Assembly (NCBI GenBank): GCA_029204225.1 | Contig: CM055113.1 | Location: forward strand, 32,078,299 to 32,138,298 | Direction: 5' to 3' | Source of the DNA: Diphasiastrum complanatum | Taxonomy: Eukaryota > Streptophyta > Lycopodiopsida > Lycopodiales > Lycopodiaceae | Length of the DNA: 60,000 nt | Shown: positions 44,586 through 55,755 of the stretch, piece by piece | Layout: each line of letters starts with the position of its first letter | Position numbering within the stretch: position 1 is the stretch's first letter | The notes under the pieces: generated by a model | The model's database searches: none | Told to the model about the DNA's origin: nothing | Seen by the model: the letters and a program-made list of their open reading frames with translations, nothing else | Program-made: the position numbers and the translations under genes

Positions 44586-44899
44586 TGATAAGGGTCTTTC
44601 TAGATAGATTACAATTCACGGTGGAGCACTACGGCCATAGTCAGTAGCGGTTAGTTAAAAGCGGTTTCTTGTCATGTGAAGCGGAAGCCCTAGAATAGAA
44701 AGTTCTTGGCACGTAACTAAGTAGCATATATGTACGTGTTATGTTTTTGTAATACATGCACGATTTTTGTGAATGCTCTATGCTTTTGTGTCTTCTGTGG
44801 ATTGATTCTCTTGAGTGCTGTGAATTATCTTGATCTTGCTTTATCATTTGCAAACACACTTGTCAATTGATTTGTTGCAACAGCGAGGATAATCCATCA
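44586..44899 (+). repeat. 3' LTR of copia C
   Basis: Runs TGATAAGGGTCTTTC to GATAATCCATCA. It is preceded by the purine-rich GAGTTGGGGAT and followed by the TTAGC duplication. Confidence 0.92.
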
Positions 44900-44904
44900 T
44901 TAGC

Positions 44905-45850
44905 AAAGATAAGCTAATTTTGTAATCAGTAATTTGCCATTCTTTGAATCTGATAGTGCAACCCAACTGGCATGCAATCATCCTTTCTAATCTGCAATCC
45001 AGCAATGCTGTTCTGATGCAGAATCGTCAGAAGCGAAGCATCGGGCAAGCAAGCCTAGAGTTGGCGCCAAAAGGTGGATTAGAGATAGTTGTGGAGAAAA
45101 AGGACACCCAAATCTCTGTATATACTTATGTGCTTTGTTTTCTACGAAGATATGATAAGATTTGTTCATCACACTCAGTGTTTTTCGTTACAGCTTGTCT
45201 GTTGTGAGTATCTGATAGGATTAAGTTTTTTATCTAATTTTAAACAGGTTGCTTCATGCTTGAATAATGTAGGATGTTCGTGCATCAATGACTTGGATGG
45301 GTGCAGCAAGGCTTTTCATGTGTGGTCTCTATTGCTAATGCAGGTGACATAGATTTGAATCGCATGAGTGCAGGTGGAACAATTTCCTAGATGAAAAAAA
45401 AGAAGCTTTTTCCTAGTTGCAATTGAACACAACTAGCAGATCTAGTTGTGCGTGCTGTGTGCATAAAAGAAATCAGGACAGATCTCAAAATGCGCTGGAT
45501 TAAGCAATTCTGGACTAGCCAGCATGAAGTAAAACAACAACCATTGAGCATAATGTCCAATATTGTTACACACTCAACCAAAAGAAAGGCAGGTATCTAC
45601 GCATCAGACGTCGCCGGACAACACAATCACAATCACGTAATACAAAACCATAATGTTTATCATATTATCATAGCAGCAACATCATTACGATTAAGTAATC
45701 CGATCACAACTATGTGATCCAACAGAATCGCATTAGTCTTAACAACGGCATTCACTAGACTATTATAACAAGCTTCTTCGTCATTTATAGCACAAATGAC
45801 ATGAGGAAGCATATGCCGATTTCATAGAATAAGATGCAGATAACTATGGA
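44905..45850. other. no recognisable gene
   Basis: Short open frames only (up to 89 codons). None shows a domain. The stretch includes the 3' flank of the minus-strand gene ending at 45853. I see no clear polyadenylation signal beyond general AT-richness. Confidence 0.5.
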
Positions 45851-45852
45851 TC

Positions 45853-46203
45853 CTATTCCCAACATCCAGTCCCCTGACCAGGCACAGTGACGCTCTTGAT
45901 AGGGTTAGCTTCGACAACACCCAGCCACTTTTCATGCTTATCGTAGAAGCTGACAATGAATTTATCGTGTTCCGTCGTGAACTGGAAGCTAACCGTGTTA
46001 TTGTGTAGCTCATGCAGGTTGTCGGTGTACAATGTGCCGGTAATCGTCTCCAGTACAGCAGAACTAGTGTCAACTATGGCAGAGCCTGCAAAAGTTTTGC
46101 TCTCGTCATGTATTTTGAGAGCCAGGAGCTTGATGCCGCTCACCGCCTCTCCATGGACATGACCCTGATAAAGGTACTTTTTGCTTACTTGGTCTTGCGC
46201 CAT
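45853..46203 (-). CDS. small intronless protein, unknown family
   Basis: An ATG at 46203 in a strong context (A at -3, G at +4) opens 116 codons to a TAA at 45853. The protein starts MAQDQVSKKYLYQGHVHGEA and ends VTVPGQGTGCWE. The alternation of polar and hydrophobic residues (NTVSFQFTTEHDKFIVSFYD) suggests a beta-sheet fold. There is one Cys, close to the C-terminus, and no signal peptide or membrane segment, so it is probably cytosolic. The frame stays open upstream, but the ATG is chosen because a TATA box lies 150 bp before it and because the duplicated copy at 57289 conserves exactly this start. A small lectin-like or stress protein is possible but unproven. Confidence 0.7.
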   Translation of the reverse strand: MAQDQVSKKYLYQGHVHGEAVSGIKLLALKIHDESKTFAGSAIVDTSSAVLETITGTLYTDNLHELHNNTVSFQFTTEHDKFIVSFYDKHEKWLGVVEANPIKSVTVPGQGTGCWE

Positions 46204-46351
46204 GCTTGAAATTAAAGTTGAATGGGTTTGAGGGATGAGCTTCAAGCGAGAGTAGTAGCAGTACCGACGACTCCTGAGAGACCAGCGAGTGAGTGAGAGA
46301 GTTGTCACTCCTGAGATGAGACGAGTGAGTGAATGAGTGAGTGAGATCAGG

Positions 46352-46358
46352 CTATAAA
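46352..46358 (-). promoter_or_regulatory. TATA box of the 116-residue gene
   Basis: TTTATAG on the minus strand lies about 150 bp upstream of the ATG. A leader of CTCACTCACTCATTCACTCA-type repeats follows it. The box and leader are conserved in the truncated copy near 57450. Confidence 0.55.
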
Positions 46359-46364
46359 CTGCGT

Positions 46365-46470
46365 GAAGAAGAATAAACTTTTTGTAAAATGATGCTAGAT
46401 AAAGAAGAATAAACTTTTGAGAAAGATGTTGCACGATCGATAAAGAAGAATAAACTTTAAGTAAAATATG
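46365..46470. repeat. promoter-proximal direct repeats
   Basis: The phrase AAGAAGAATAAACTTT occurs three times (near 46368, 46400 and 46444), about 30-45 bp apart, just upstream of the TATA box. One copy is retained near 57525. They may be binding sites or simple duplication. Confidence 0.7.
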
Positions 46471-46699
46471 TTTGAAAAAATAGATGCTACACTATTCTCG
46501 AAGAAGCCAAAACTTTATTCACGAAGATATACTTAGATGCTACACTAACCAGAACAAACTCTATTAAGTAAGAATAAACACTCTTGGAAGAAAGTAGATG
46601 CTAGATGAAAATCGCAGGCTTTAACTAGGATAGCTTCAAATGCCCTTCCACTCTTTGCCACACTCTCTAGTCATATTCCAAATGGTGAATGAGAGAGAA

Positions 46700-48040
46700 A
46701 TATATATCACATTGGGCCGATCTGAATACAATAGCATCGATATGCAAGATAAAAAATGGGCCCACATTATCTCTGGCCATTCAAAATGTAGACTCATGTC
46801 TATCCATGGCCGCAAAATCACAAATATTGCAAAAGGCATCAATCTTGAATGTGCATGACAGACAAGATGAGAGCCTATACAATTTTCAAAATTGAGATAG
46901 ATTCATCATTGGTAGTCAACACACATTTTGCAATCCAAAGTGTGTGCTCAAATTTTGAAAAAATAGGTTTGATGAGGGGGAACCATCCTTGACATGCAAA
47001 GATCTGTATTTTTTTGTGTTTTAGAATGTTTGGACTTTACTAGAGCAGCTGCAATATATTCATCTACCAATAGGCAATTTGAGTTTTTCAAGTATTGGCT
47101 TTTGGTAAAATCTTACCTTGATGTGCATTGATGACGAACCAAAGCTAAAATCCACTCTAATAATTTGCTCTCTTCTTTCAATAAGGGCTATTCTACTAGA
47201 TATACTATGTGCACACAATTGAGATCCACTATAACATGTTTTTTGAAATTGGAAAGTTGCTCTAGATACAAAAATGCCAATACATGCTATCTTGTTGTTT
47301 TTACTTAGTTTTTCATTTGTAACATCGTATGGTACTTTTACCATGTCACAATGCTAATAAAAAATCGTTATCAATTGGTCTGAATATGGTCACTTGAGTT
47401 TGTAATCACATTCAATTGATTTGAGAACAATAACATCAACTTGCAAGATTAAGAATGGGCCCACAAAATCTCTAGAAATTCAAAATACGGATCAAATATA
47501 TCTCTGCCCGCAAAATCCCGCATCCAAAGATAATCGTTCTTGAATGTGAATGTATTGACACATAGTGTGGTGCAAGCTGAGAGTCTATAAAAATTTCAAA
47601 ATTTGTAACTAACACTCATTATGATGTGCTCACATTTTACAATCCAAGCGCATGTGCTCAAATTTTCAAAATAGGTTGTTGAGGTGAAACCATCTCAAAC
47701 ATTTGCGCTTTTTTGTTTTTTATAATGTTTGGACTTGAGTAGAACGTCAAGATATTCATCTACCAAAAAAAGGCAACTAGAGTTTTTCACGGATTGGCTT
47801 ATAGTAAATCTTGTCTCTTACGTGCATCAATAATGAACCAAAGCTAAAATCTACACTCACAATTTGCTCTCTTTTTTTAATGAGGATTTTAAAAAATACT
47901 AAGTACACACAAAAAATTGAGATATTTTGTAACATATTTTTGAAACTAGAAAGTTGCACTAGGTACAAAAACACACGTTATATGCTATCTTGTTTTTCAT
48001 TAAGTTTTGCATTTGTAACATCAAATGATACACAAACATT
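46700..48040. repeat. satellite-like tandem repeat, array 1
   Basis: Two diverged monomers of about 0.7 kb follow each other (about 46735-47440 and 47441-48035). Each carries the ordered landmarks ATGCAAGAT..AATGGGCCCACA, CATTCAAAAT, a TTTCAAAATT region, GTGTGCTCAAATTTT, TTGGACTT..AGTAGA, ATATTCATCTACCA, GAGTTTTTCA..ATTGGCTT, GAACCAAAGCTAAAATC and ATGCTATCTTGTT. No coding capacity. The same monomers occur at 57960-59200. Confidence 0.8.
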
Positions 48041-48084
48041 TTCACAAATTCACACACACACACAATAAAACCAAAACCAAAACA

Positions 48085-48189
<105 letters not shown>

Positions 48190-48301
48190 AATATATATAT
48201 GTCTCAATAAATTCAATTGTCCCCAACCAAAAGGAAATGATTTTCAGTTTCATGCAAATTAGCATTAATTTACATTCAAAAAAATTACATACAATCTCTC
48301 T

Positions 48302-48308
<7 letters not shown>

Positions 48309-48378
<70 letters not shown>

Positions 48379-48417
48379 TAATTTCACAAATTCACACACA
48401 CACACACACACACACAA
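48309..48417. repeat. (CT)n and (CA)n microsatellites
   Basis: CT run 48309-48374, then TTTCACAAATTCACACAC and a CA run to 48417. The paired arrangement repeats that at 48040-48187 in the other order, so the two may derive from one duplication. Confidence 0.95.
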
Positions 48418-48419
48418 AT

Positions 48420-50200
48420 GCATCTCTCTTATACTATATCTTTTCTTATACACATTAACTCTCTTTCCCTCACAATTACTCTTTCTCTTTTCTCAAAACC
48501 AAAAATCAAAATAGACCATAATTATTTTATTCTCATAAAACAAAAACAAACCACATTTCATTCAACATATCACTAATGACTGCTAGCCTAACAACTTACA
48601 AAATTCATTAAAATCCCCTTGGAACAAGAGCTTTATCCTTTATTGATCAATTTTAACTTTATTGTCAAGTCAAAATGAGGAACTAAGGGATTTCTATTTG
48701 TTCGTACATAAAGAATGTATGACATTACCACATTTGCCTATTATCATATAAAAGCCCAAAAGAATTCTTCCAACTCAATCTCTTCATGTCCACAATCAAA
48801 CTTTTTCTTTTGTCGTTGTTGTATCTTTCATGGCTCTAGTAATGCTAGATTTGCCCTTTTGTCAACCCGACACCTGTATATCAAAGAAACCTCTCTTGAG
48901 TATACATCTGCAGCCTTATCTCTAATTGCTCCATTTGTTGAAATGTTTGAAATATTGATGGAAGATAGTTGGCCATGGTTGTCTCTCTCTTGGAGAACGA
49001 TAAACCTTTTATATTACACATTTCATAGATTTTGTGCAATTCTATAATGACTAGGCTACCACAATCTCACTCGTTGTCACCGTCGCCATTAGCTTTTGAT
49101 GATCAGCTTATTAATAACGAAGCTATAGGAGATATTTGGGTAGAATTAGAGATAGACGCATTTGGTTTGGCAGATTGTGTCACATGATGATGCGGCAAAT
49201 GATAACGATGAACCACCAAATGAATAAGTGAGACAGTACGATGTATTTCAACTAATTGTAATATTAATCATATTGCTCACAGTTGACATCAAACAAGAAG
49301 TGTGGACACAAATTGTGGTCAACGTTTTTTTGTGATACATAAATTTCTTTATTCACTTGTGCATATGGCAACCAATGTTGATATAAAATGGAGTTCAATG
49401 TGTTGATAGGTAACAAATTTCAAAAGTGAGATCCATTTACACTCTGTAACATATCATGGGTTATATCGAGGGGCCTTTTAAATTTTTCATCAGTCACGGT
49501 TTTACCCTAGGTTAGCAGAATGTCCTGGAATGCCTCTTGGCCACATTGACCCTCTCTATAACCCTCTTTATATCCCTCTCTATATGACCCTCTATAACCC
49601 TCTATATAAATGTTTGAAAAACAAGTTAGAATTTGGTAGGCTTATACCGAGGCCAAAAACCGGAATCCGAGGCTCGAGCTTTCCGCCCCCCACCCACGAC
49701 TCATTTTGAAAACTCTCTTTCAAAAAAACGATAAAAAAAGCCTTGGAAATCGCCCGTCCACTTCTAGTGCATGCCAAACAAAAACAAAGTCCTGAAAATT
49801 TGCCACGCATGGTAATATGTTCTGTAAAATTTCCTGGAAATTTGCCATGCGGCAAATTTCTAGCCAGCATGGCAGTGCCACTCATATTTAAAATTCAAAT
49901 TAACCTTCCATCTCCCCTTACCAGATTTTGTGCCGACGACGCAAAATTTTGTTGGCGTGGCAATGTCACACGTCCATTGCCATGGACTTTGCCACACAAT
50001 GGCCACAGACATTGCCATGCAAGGGCTGACGGGTCAAATCTCAAGTCAACATCTTATGTGCGTGGCAATTTGTGTGCCAATGGGCTTATATTTGTAGTTT
50101 TATATCTGACTTTCATTGTCAAACAGTTAAATTGAACTATCACTGTCAAATAGTTATTTGACTATCATTTTTGAATAGTTATTTGATGATATACGTACAA
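48420..50200. other. no secure gene; short repeat patches
   Basis: At 49540-49612 the words CCCTCTATAT and ACCCTCTATAA repeat five or six times. At 49795-50075 the words TTGCCA(C/T)G and GGCAA(A/T)TTT recur in both orientations, as in subterminal repeats of DNA transposons, but no terminal repeat was found. A 110-codon frame at 48715-49047 has no domain. Confidence 0.45.
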
Positions 50201-50217
50201 CTTATTTTTTCAACAGG

Positions 50218-50342
50218 TCCCTCATCACTCAAGGAAGCAATAAAGATTGAAACAGAAGTCTATCAGAGTCTGAAGAGTGTAATGAAGAAAAGATATGGTC
50301 TAGTAGTTCTGAAGCATAGAGGAGGTGCAAGAGCACCCTGAG
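50218..50342 (+). other. exon-like fragment
   Basis: After the acceptor-like TTTTTTCAACAG the frame reads GPSSLKEAIKIETEVYQSLK and SVMKKRYGLVVLKHRGGARA to a stop. The composition is that of a real helical protein. It lies 170 bp left of the chromovirus and may belong to the gene the chromovirus entered. Confidence 0.35.
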
Positions 50343-50510
50343 CTGAAAGGTCACACCAACTTTGCAGTGTCCACTACCACCTGCGGAAAGTCATGGCCAC
50401 CACACACATAAACATATCTACACACCACCAAAGGGACAAGCCATTCCCACTTAGTTGACAACATCCAGAGGCTGCCAAGCCAGTTATGATAGGAAGCAAG
50501 TTGAGTGTGG

Positions 50511-50515
50511 TTGAG
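50511..50515 (+). other. target-site duplication TTGAG, left
   Basis: TTGAG here and at 56412-56416 flank the chromovirus. Confidence 0.92.
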
Positions 50516-50978
50516 TGTTACAACTCCCTAGGATCATTGACTGCCTTGAAGGTTCCGCACAACCCATACCAGTGACAATGCACCGTAACCACCCAACCAT
50601 AGGGTCACAACCGACCCACCCCCATGCCCTGGAGCAGTCGTCATGCCCGGTCAAGCCTCCTACGATAACTGGCGTCCCATACCACCAGCCATTGCACTCG
50701 GCTCTCCCTAGAACACATCTCCTGGCCTGGAGATACATCCTGGCTAATGCATGTGCTCTCCATCCACCAACTCCTGGGCAGATTGAGTGAATGGAAAGAG
50801 GGAAACCCCACCACTATATAGGCATAGCAGAGTGGGTCCCATCAAGCACGGTCCTGTCGGCGACACATGACCACCTAGGATGGTAATGCATGGCACCTAA
50901 ACGTGTCGATAACTCCAGTCCCGTGCCATGCCCCTTGCAAGGCCATCACTGAAGGGTGTACCATTATGCTACATAACA
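50516..50978 (-). repeat. 3' LTR of the chromovirus
   Basis: 463 bp with TG...CA ends on the minus strand and a TATA box at 50814-50821. It keeps a 23-bp segment (near 50840-50862) that the other LTR has lost. Confidence 0.93.
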
Positions 50979-50995
50979 TTCCCCCCCCATAAAAA
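50979..50995 (-). other. polypurine tract of the chromovirus
   Basis: On the minus strand TTTTATGGGGGGGGAA abuts the 3' LTR start TGTTATG. Confidence 0.9.
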
Positions 50996-51726
50996 CTTCC
51001 TTCTATGGGAAGAAACCTAAGTCTTAAATCATCCTCCTTCTCCCAAGTCTCTTCATCATCTAACATACCTTTCCAACGAATCAGATGTTCAGAAATCGAA
51101 CGATCTCTCAGTTGATGTCGTCGAGTATCCATGATCCTTTCTGGTTCATGGGGTACAAAAGCAGTCAAATCTTCCAATAGAACTAAATCATCTATAGGAA
51201 TCAGGTCATCTTTCCCACCAAGTTGTTCTTTTAAACGACTAACATGGAATACAGGATGAACCTTAGTTCCAACAGGGAGTTCTAGTCTATAAGCAGCCTT
51301 ACCAATCTTGTAAAGCACTTTGAAAGGACCGCTAAAATGTGGAGATAACTTCGGATATTTTCCCGTTCGAAGTGTCTTAGAGTCCTTAGGGATTCTAAGA
51401 TACACCCAATCACCAATCTCAAACTCTCGAGGAGCGTGACTTCGGTTGGCATAGAATTGGGCTCTATCTTGAGCCAATCTAATGCTTTCCCTAGCCACCT
51501 GCAACATTTCCTGCATATCATGCAATAAATCCACTACAGCTTGAACCTTGAGACCTTTGAGTCCAACGGAGATAGGGGAACGAGGCTGAAAGCCATACAA
51601 GAGCATAAAAGGACTAAAATAAGTGGTAGAATGCTTCATACTATTGTATCTGAACTCACCCATTGGGAGATACTTTTCCCAGTCTAATTGTTGCCTGGAA
51701 ACATATGCACGAAGCATATCTTCCAT
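50990..51726 (-). pseudogene. chromovirus integrase C-terminus and chromodomain
   Basis: The frame reads QLDWEKYLPMGEFRYNSMKH, LLYGFQPRSP, EIGDWVYLRIPK, LSPHFSGPFKVLYKIGKAAY and LPVGTKVHPVFHVSRLKEQL, the GPY/F-type integrase tail. A chromodomain follows at about 51010-51150 (ERIMDTRRHQLRDRSISEHL, IRWKGMLDDEETWEKEDDL), with the WKG and (E/D).(T/S)WE signature residues. Chromodomains steer such elements to heterochromatin. There is no stop within this stretch. Confidence 0.93.
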
Positions 51727-52540
51727 CGACTAGCTGACACGTTCAGTCTGACCATCGGTTTCTGGGTGATCAATAGACGATAGACTTAAACTAGTTTCCA
51801 ATCTTTCAAAGACCGCCTACCAGAATTTGCCAGTGAACTTGGAATTACGATCACTAACAATATTGTTCGGCAAACCATACAACCTGAATAACTTTTCAAC
51901 GAAAAGTTGAGCAAGTTCAGAAGCTTTGACAATAGCTTTTGTTGGAATAAACTGTGCCATTTTGGTTAGTCTGTCAACTACTACCCAGATAGCATCGTGA
52001 CCCTTCCATGACTTGGGAAGTCCAACCACAAAATCCATGGAAATACTTTCCCATTTCTTGTTGGGAATTTCCAATGGATGCAACAGATTAGTTGCTTTGA
52101 GTCTTTGTGCTTTATTTACTTGGCATTGTTCACACTTTTGAACGTATGCCTCGATGAGACCTTTCATTTTTGGCCAATAAAATTCTCTCTTAACAAGGTC
52201 AAGCATCCTTTGTATACCAGGGTGTCCCGACCTGGGGCTATCGTGGCACTCGTGCAGGATTTGGGCCCTAATGTCTGTGATATCTGGCACACAGACTTTT
52301 CCTCTACGGAAAAGCAAACCATTCCGAATGGAATAATCATCAAGTATCTTAAGACCCTTTGCGAGATTTCTTGGAATCCTGCTTTCCAAGATTGTCTCTC
52401 CTTAAAGAGCTTCTTGCCAGGACATCTTGCCAAATATGACCGAAAAACTCATCAATCCGACAAAGATCTCGCAGAGAAAGATACAACTCAAATTGGAACT
52501 CAACAAAGCATAACTGGTTAACTTCTCCAATCTGGCTCAA
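51727..52540 (-). pseudogene. chromovirus integrase core
   Basis: H2C2 zinc domain: HDSPRSGHPGIQRMLDLVKR, EFYWPKMKGLI, CEQCQVNK. Catalytic core: ISMDFVVGLPKSWKGHDAIW (first Asp), LPNNIVSDRNSKFTGKFW (second Asp), then a stop at 51815, AVFERLETSL, and HPETDGQTERVS (Glu), followed by another stop near 51730. All three catalytic acids are present, but two stops split the domain. Confidence 0.93.
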
Positions 52541-52609
52541 AGCATCAGCAACACAATTTGGCGTACCTCGACGGTACTTAATGTCGAATTCGAACTCTGG
52601 AATGAGTTC

Positions 52610-53322
52610 CGACCAGCGGGCCTAATGAAACCTAACGTCTGAGGCATCACAGATATACTTAAGAGATTCATGATCTGTCATTACCATGAGTTTGGATCCG
52701 TACAAATAATGTCTCCAAATCTTTAACGCATGGATGACAGCAAAAAGTTCCTTCTCATAAGTAGAATATCTACTTTGAGCTGGGTCCAACTTCTTGCTCT
52801 CGAAAGCCACAGGTCTACCATCCTGAACATTGTTTTAGTAATTTTGGGACAATTCCAAGTTCCATTCTTTTCTTTTCTGAGGTCTTATGCTCAAAATTAA
52901 GTTCAATTGCACAAACTTGACAATCACCTATGCCTGAACTTAAGTTCGAGCATATGATCCTTTGCTCGAACTTAAGTTCAAGCACACAAGCATGTACTAG
53001 AGAGAATAGAGAGAGAAATTGATTTGTTCCAAAATCAAGAAATTCACCTCATCTTACTAAAACAATGTTTTTAGTAAAGGACTGCGCCTATCGCATAGTC
53101 ACTAGCATCTGTTTCCACTAAGAAAGATCCGCTAGGGTCCACTATGTGTAAGATAGGGGCTGTAGACACCAACATCTTCAAAGCTTCAAAGCTTTGATTA
53201 AGTTCATCAGTCCAAACAACAAGAGGACTGATCTTCGAACGCCTTCTGGCCTTCTTCTTATTACCCTTTTTAGTTTTCCGTTTGGCTTTCTTCACTCCCT
53301 TAAGAAGATTCGTTAGAGGCAA
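52610..53322 (-). pseudogene. chromovirus RNase H, split by a 242-bp insertion
   Basis: The right part (53322-53071) reads SPLVVWTDELNQSFEALKML and FLVETDASDYAIGAVLY, with the first catalytic Asp. The left part (52824-52610) reads DGRPVAFESKKLDPAQSRYS, TYEKELFAVIHALKIWRHYL and MVMTDHESLKYI. Between them lies the hairpin element at 52827-53068. Without it the frame would continue, apart from a TAA near the junction. Confidence 0.9.
52827..53068. mobile_element. small inverted-repeat element (MITE-like) in RNase H
   Basis: 242 bp with perfect 15-bp terminal inverted repeats: ACATTGTTTTAGTAA at 52827-52841 and its complement at 53054-53068. Inside, a perfect 17-bp inverted repeat (52936-52952 and 52963-52979) has arms that each contain the palindrome GAACTTAAGTTC. 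No coding capacity. A target duplication is not clear. Removal restores the RNase H frame, supporting a discrete insertion. Confidence 0.75.
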
Positions 53323-53592
53323 TGCAACTAAGGCATAGTGTTTAATGAATTTATGGAAAAATCATGTGAAGCCTAGAAAAGATTTTACTTCCCTAATGGT
53401 TTTCAGGATAGGCTAGTCACGAACTTTTTGGACCTTATCATAGTCGATCTCAAAACCTCGATCGGAAATGATATGTCCCAAATACTTGAGTCGAGTTTGA
53501 AAGAACTCACATTTAGACTCCTTAGCATAAAGCTTTGCCTGTCTTAGATTATCTAAGACTATGCGCAAATGTGCTTCATGCTCTTCAAGAGT

Positions 53593-54810
53593 CTAACTGT
53601 AGATCAGAATGTCATCTAAAACTACCACGAGAAACTTCCCCAGATATGGACGAAGAATATCATTCATCATCTGCTGAAAGGTTGTCGGGGCATTAGTTAG
53701 ACCAAAGTGTAAAACTAAACATTCGTAATGGCCATACCTAGTACGAAAGCCAGTTTTGGAACCATCCCCCTCGTGTATTCTAATTTGATGGTACCCTAAC
53801 CTAAGGTCCAATTTGATGAAATATTTAGCACCATTCAATTGGTCCATTAAGTCGTTCATCCAAGGCAAGGAATAGCGGTCACTTAATTGTCATTTTATTA
53901 AGCTTTTTGTAATCGACACAAAGATGAATACCACCGTCTTTCTTGCTGGTTAGCAAAACAGGAGCTCCCCAAGGGGATTTATTAGGCCGAATATGGCCTT
54001 TACATAATAACTCCTTAAGCTGACTAGCAACTTCATCTTCTTCCTTCGGGCTCATCCTGTAGGGAAAAAGTGATACAGGAGAGTTGTCGGGAAGGAGATC
54101 TATATGATGGTCTACACCCCGTGAGGGGGGAAGACCCTCAGGCAATCGCTCAGGAAATATATCATTATATTCCTCCCTAAGTCTCTTAAAGATTTTGCCC
54201 TCAGGCGAAGATTCTAAATTATCATCTGTAAAAGACAATGCTTTAGGGAAAGATGATACATCAACATTGACATTATGAGTATTAAAAGCATCTATGTAAG
54301 ATTCATCTTTCAGATAACATAAATACAAAAAATACTCAGAATTTAAAATACATTGATTTGCTTCATGAACAGTTACAAAAGGTAGATTTGGCTCATCGTC
54401 TTTAAGAGAAACCCATGAGTCATTATGCAAGAAAGAAATAGAATGAGATACATAATCTTTCTTTAAGGACTCATTTCTAGCAAAAAACCACTCTTTTTCT
54501 AGAATTACATCCACCTTATCTAGATTCATGACATGAAAAGACAAACTATCTATATAGTCTTGAATCTTCACCGGCACGTGGGGGACAAAGTGGTCCAGAC
54601 CTGTTGCTCCCCACCAACTGCCATCCTAACCACATACTTGTGGTCACTTGGTGCGGTTGCCAGCTGTAGCTTCTGCACCAACTTAGCATTAATAAAATTA
54701 TGCGTAGAACTGTCGTCAAAAAGAATTCTCACAGGTTGGCTGCCTACGAACCCACTCATATGAATGAGTTTGTGAGGTCCAAACACCGCAGTATTAAAAC
54801 AACAATTCAT
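53593..54810 (-). pseudogene. chromovirus protease and reverse transcriptase
   Basis: The protease reads GFVGSQPVRILFDDSSTHNF with its active site altered to DDSS (family D.G(A/S)T). The polyprotein linker follows. [54 protein letters not shown], a stop at 53879, [40 protein letters not shown] and [13 protein letters not shown]. The catalytic pair DD is kept, but the Y of YxDD is Val. A stop ends it at 53593. Confidence 0.92.
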
Positions 54811-54889
54811 ACAAACTATTTCATCTTTAAAAGATACATCAATGCAAGAAATAGAAGAATTACCTAGTGCCTTAAAGGAGCGGTCACCC

Positions 54890-55755
54890 TTCTTCTATCA
54901 ATTCGAGAAGTCCTTAGCAAGGTGCCCCTTCTCCATGCAGGAGAAGCACAACCTATTGCTTTTGGCCTTGTCGAGGGCACTTCTTTTTCTTCTCCGAAGG
55001 TGAAGCTTCGCGGACCATGTGCTCCTTGCCCTTTTTAAAAGAAGGACCGACAGAGCATTTGTCTTTGGCTTCGGGCTTTGGTTGCTCTTTGAGAATTATC
55101 GTGTGTGTATCATTGAAAATCCGAGTGAAACACACAGCATCCTCTAAGGATTGTGGCTGATTACGGCGTACCTCCAATTGATATTCCTTGGGCAAGCCCA
55201 AAATGGAATGTAGCTTAAGGAGTACCACGTCTATGCAGTTAAAAAACCACTTAGCAGCCTCTTGGAAGTCTTGCAAGTAGACGTCCAAGGGCTTCGTCCC
55301 CATTTGCAACGTGGCAAATCAATGATAATACTCAAAATCATCTAGGACAAGCATAAAGGCAGCCTTAAAGGCTACCTGGAAGTCATCCCAAGTGGTTGGG
55401 ACTGTAGCTCGGTCTTTAAGATCCTGAATACGCCTTACCGCGTAAAAACATGATGGGCGCCGTCGAAATACGCGAGCTATCTGGTAGATCGTGCATGGAA
55501 AAATGCGAAGTCCATCGATCTAACCAAGCTAACACCATAATTTCGGAGTAAATATTGGCTTTAGGAGAGCTTGTCGAGACTGGGACATAGCCCAAATCTC
55601 GGCCTCCGCCCATTCATGTTTTGAACGCATGTCCACAATTTGTTGCTGTAATAAATTTTTATGGTGCGCGTCATGTTCTCCATATCAATCCTGACAAGAC
55701 TTGGAGCTCTAGTCTCATCCATAGGGGTGTCCATGGGTAAAGGAGTAACTGGCAA
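54890..55755 (-). pseudogene. chromovirus Gag
   Basis: Gag begins near 55755 (MPVTPLPMDTPMDETRAPSL) and is broken by several stops. The capsid part at 55309-54953 reads PLDVYLQDFQEAAKWFFNCI and LGLPKEYQLEVRRNQPQSLE. The zinc knuckle at about 54906-54948 reads CFSCMEKGHLAKDF, so its last Cys is Phe. The homologous orphan Gag at 13134 has lost a different ligand. Confidence 0.88.

Larger units (their letters stand above)
40311..44899 (+). mobile_element. copia element C, complete ends but scrambled inside
   Basis: A 4,589-bp element with two 314-bp LTRs and an exact TTAGC target duplication. Internal order is abnormal: 5' LTR, RT plus start of RNase H, gag, zinc knuckle, protease, partial integrase, an inverted integrase-RT linker, partial RT, RNase H, 3' LTR. 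No typical primer site follows the 5' LTR. About 15 differences between the LTRs by hand count suggest moderate age. The scrambling most likely arose before integration, for example by template switching among co-packaged RNAs, because the outer ends are those of a single insertion. Confidence 0.9.

Noticed and set aside
50218-50342. Naming the exon-like fragment as a UBA or kinase gene piece
   Set aside because: Forty codons with no motif. Only its position suggests a link to the UBA-like remnant.
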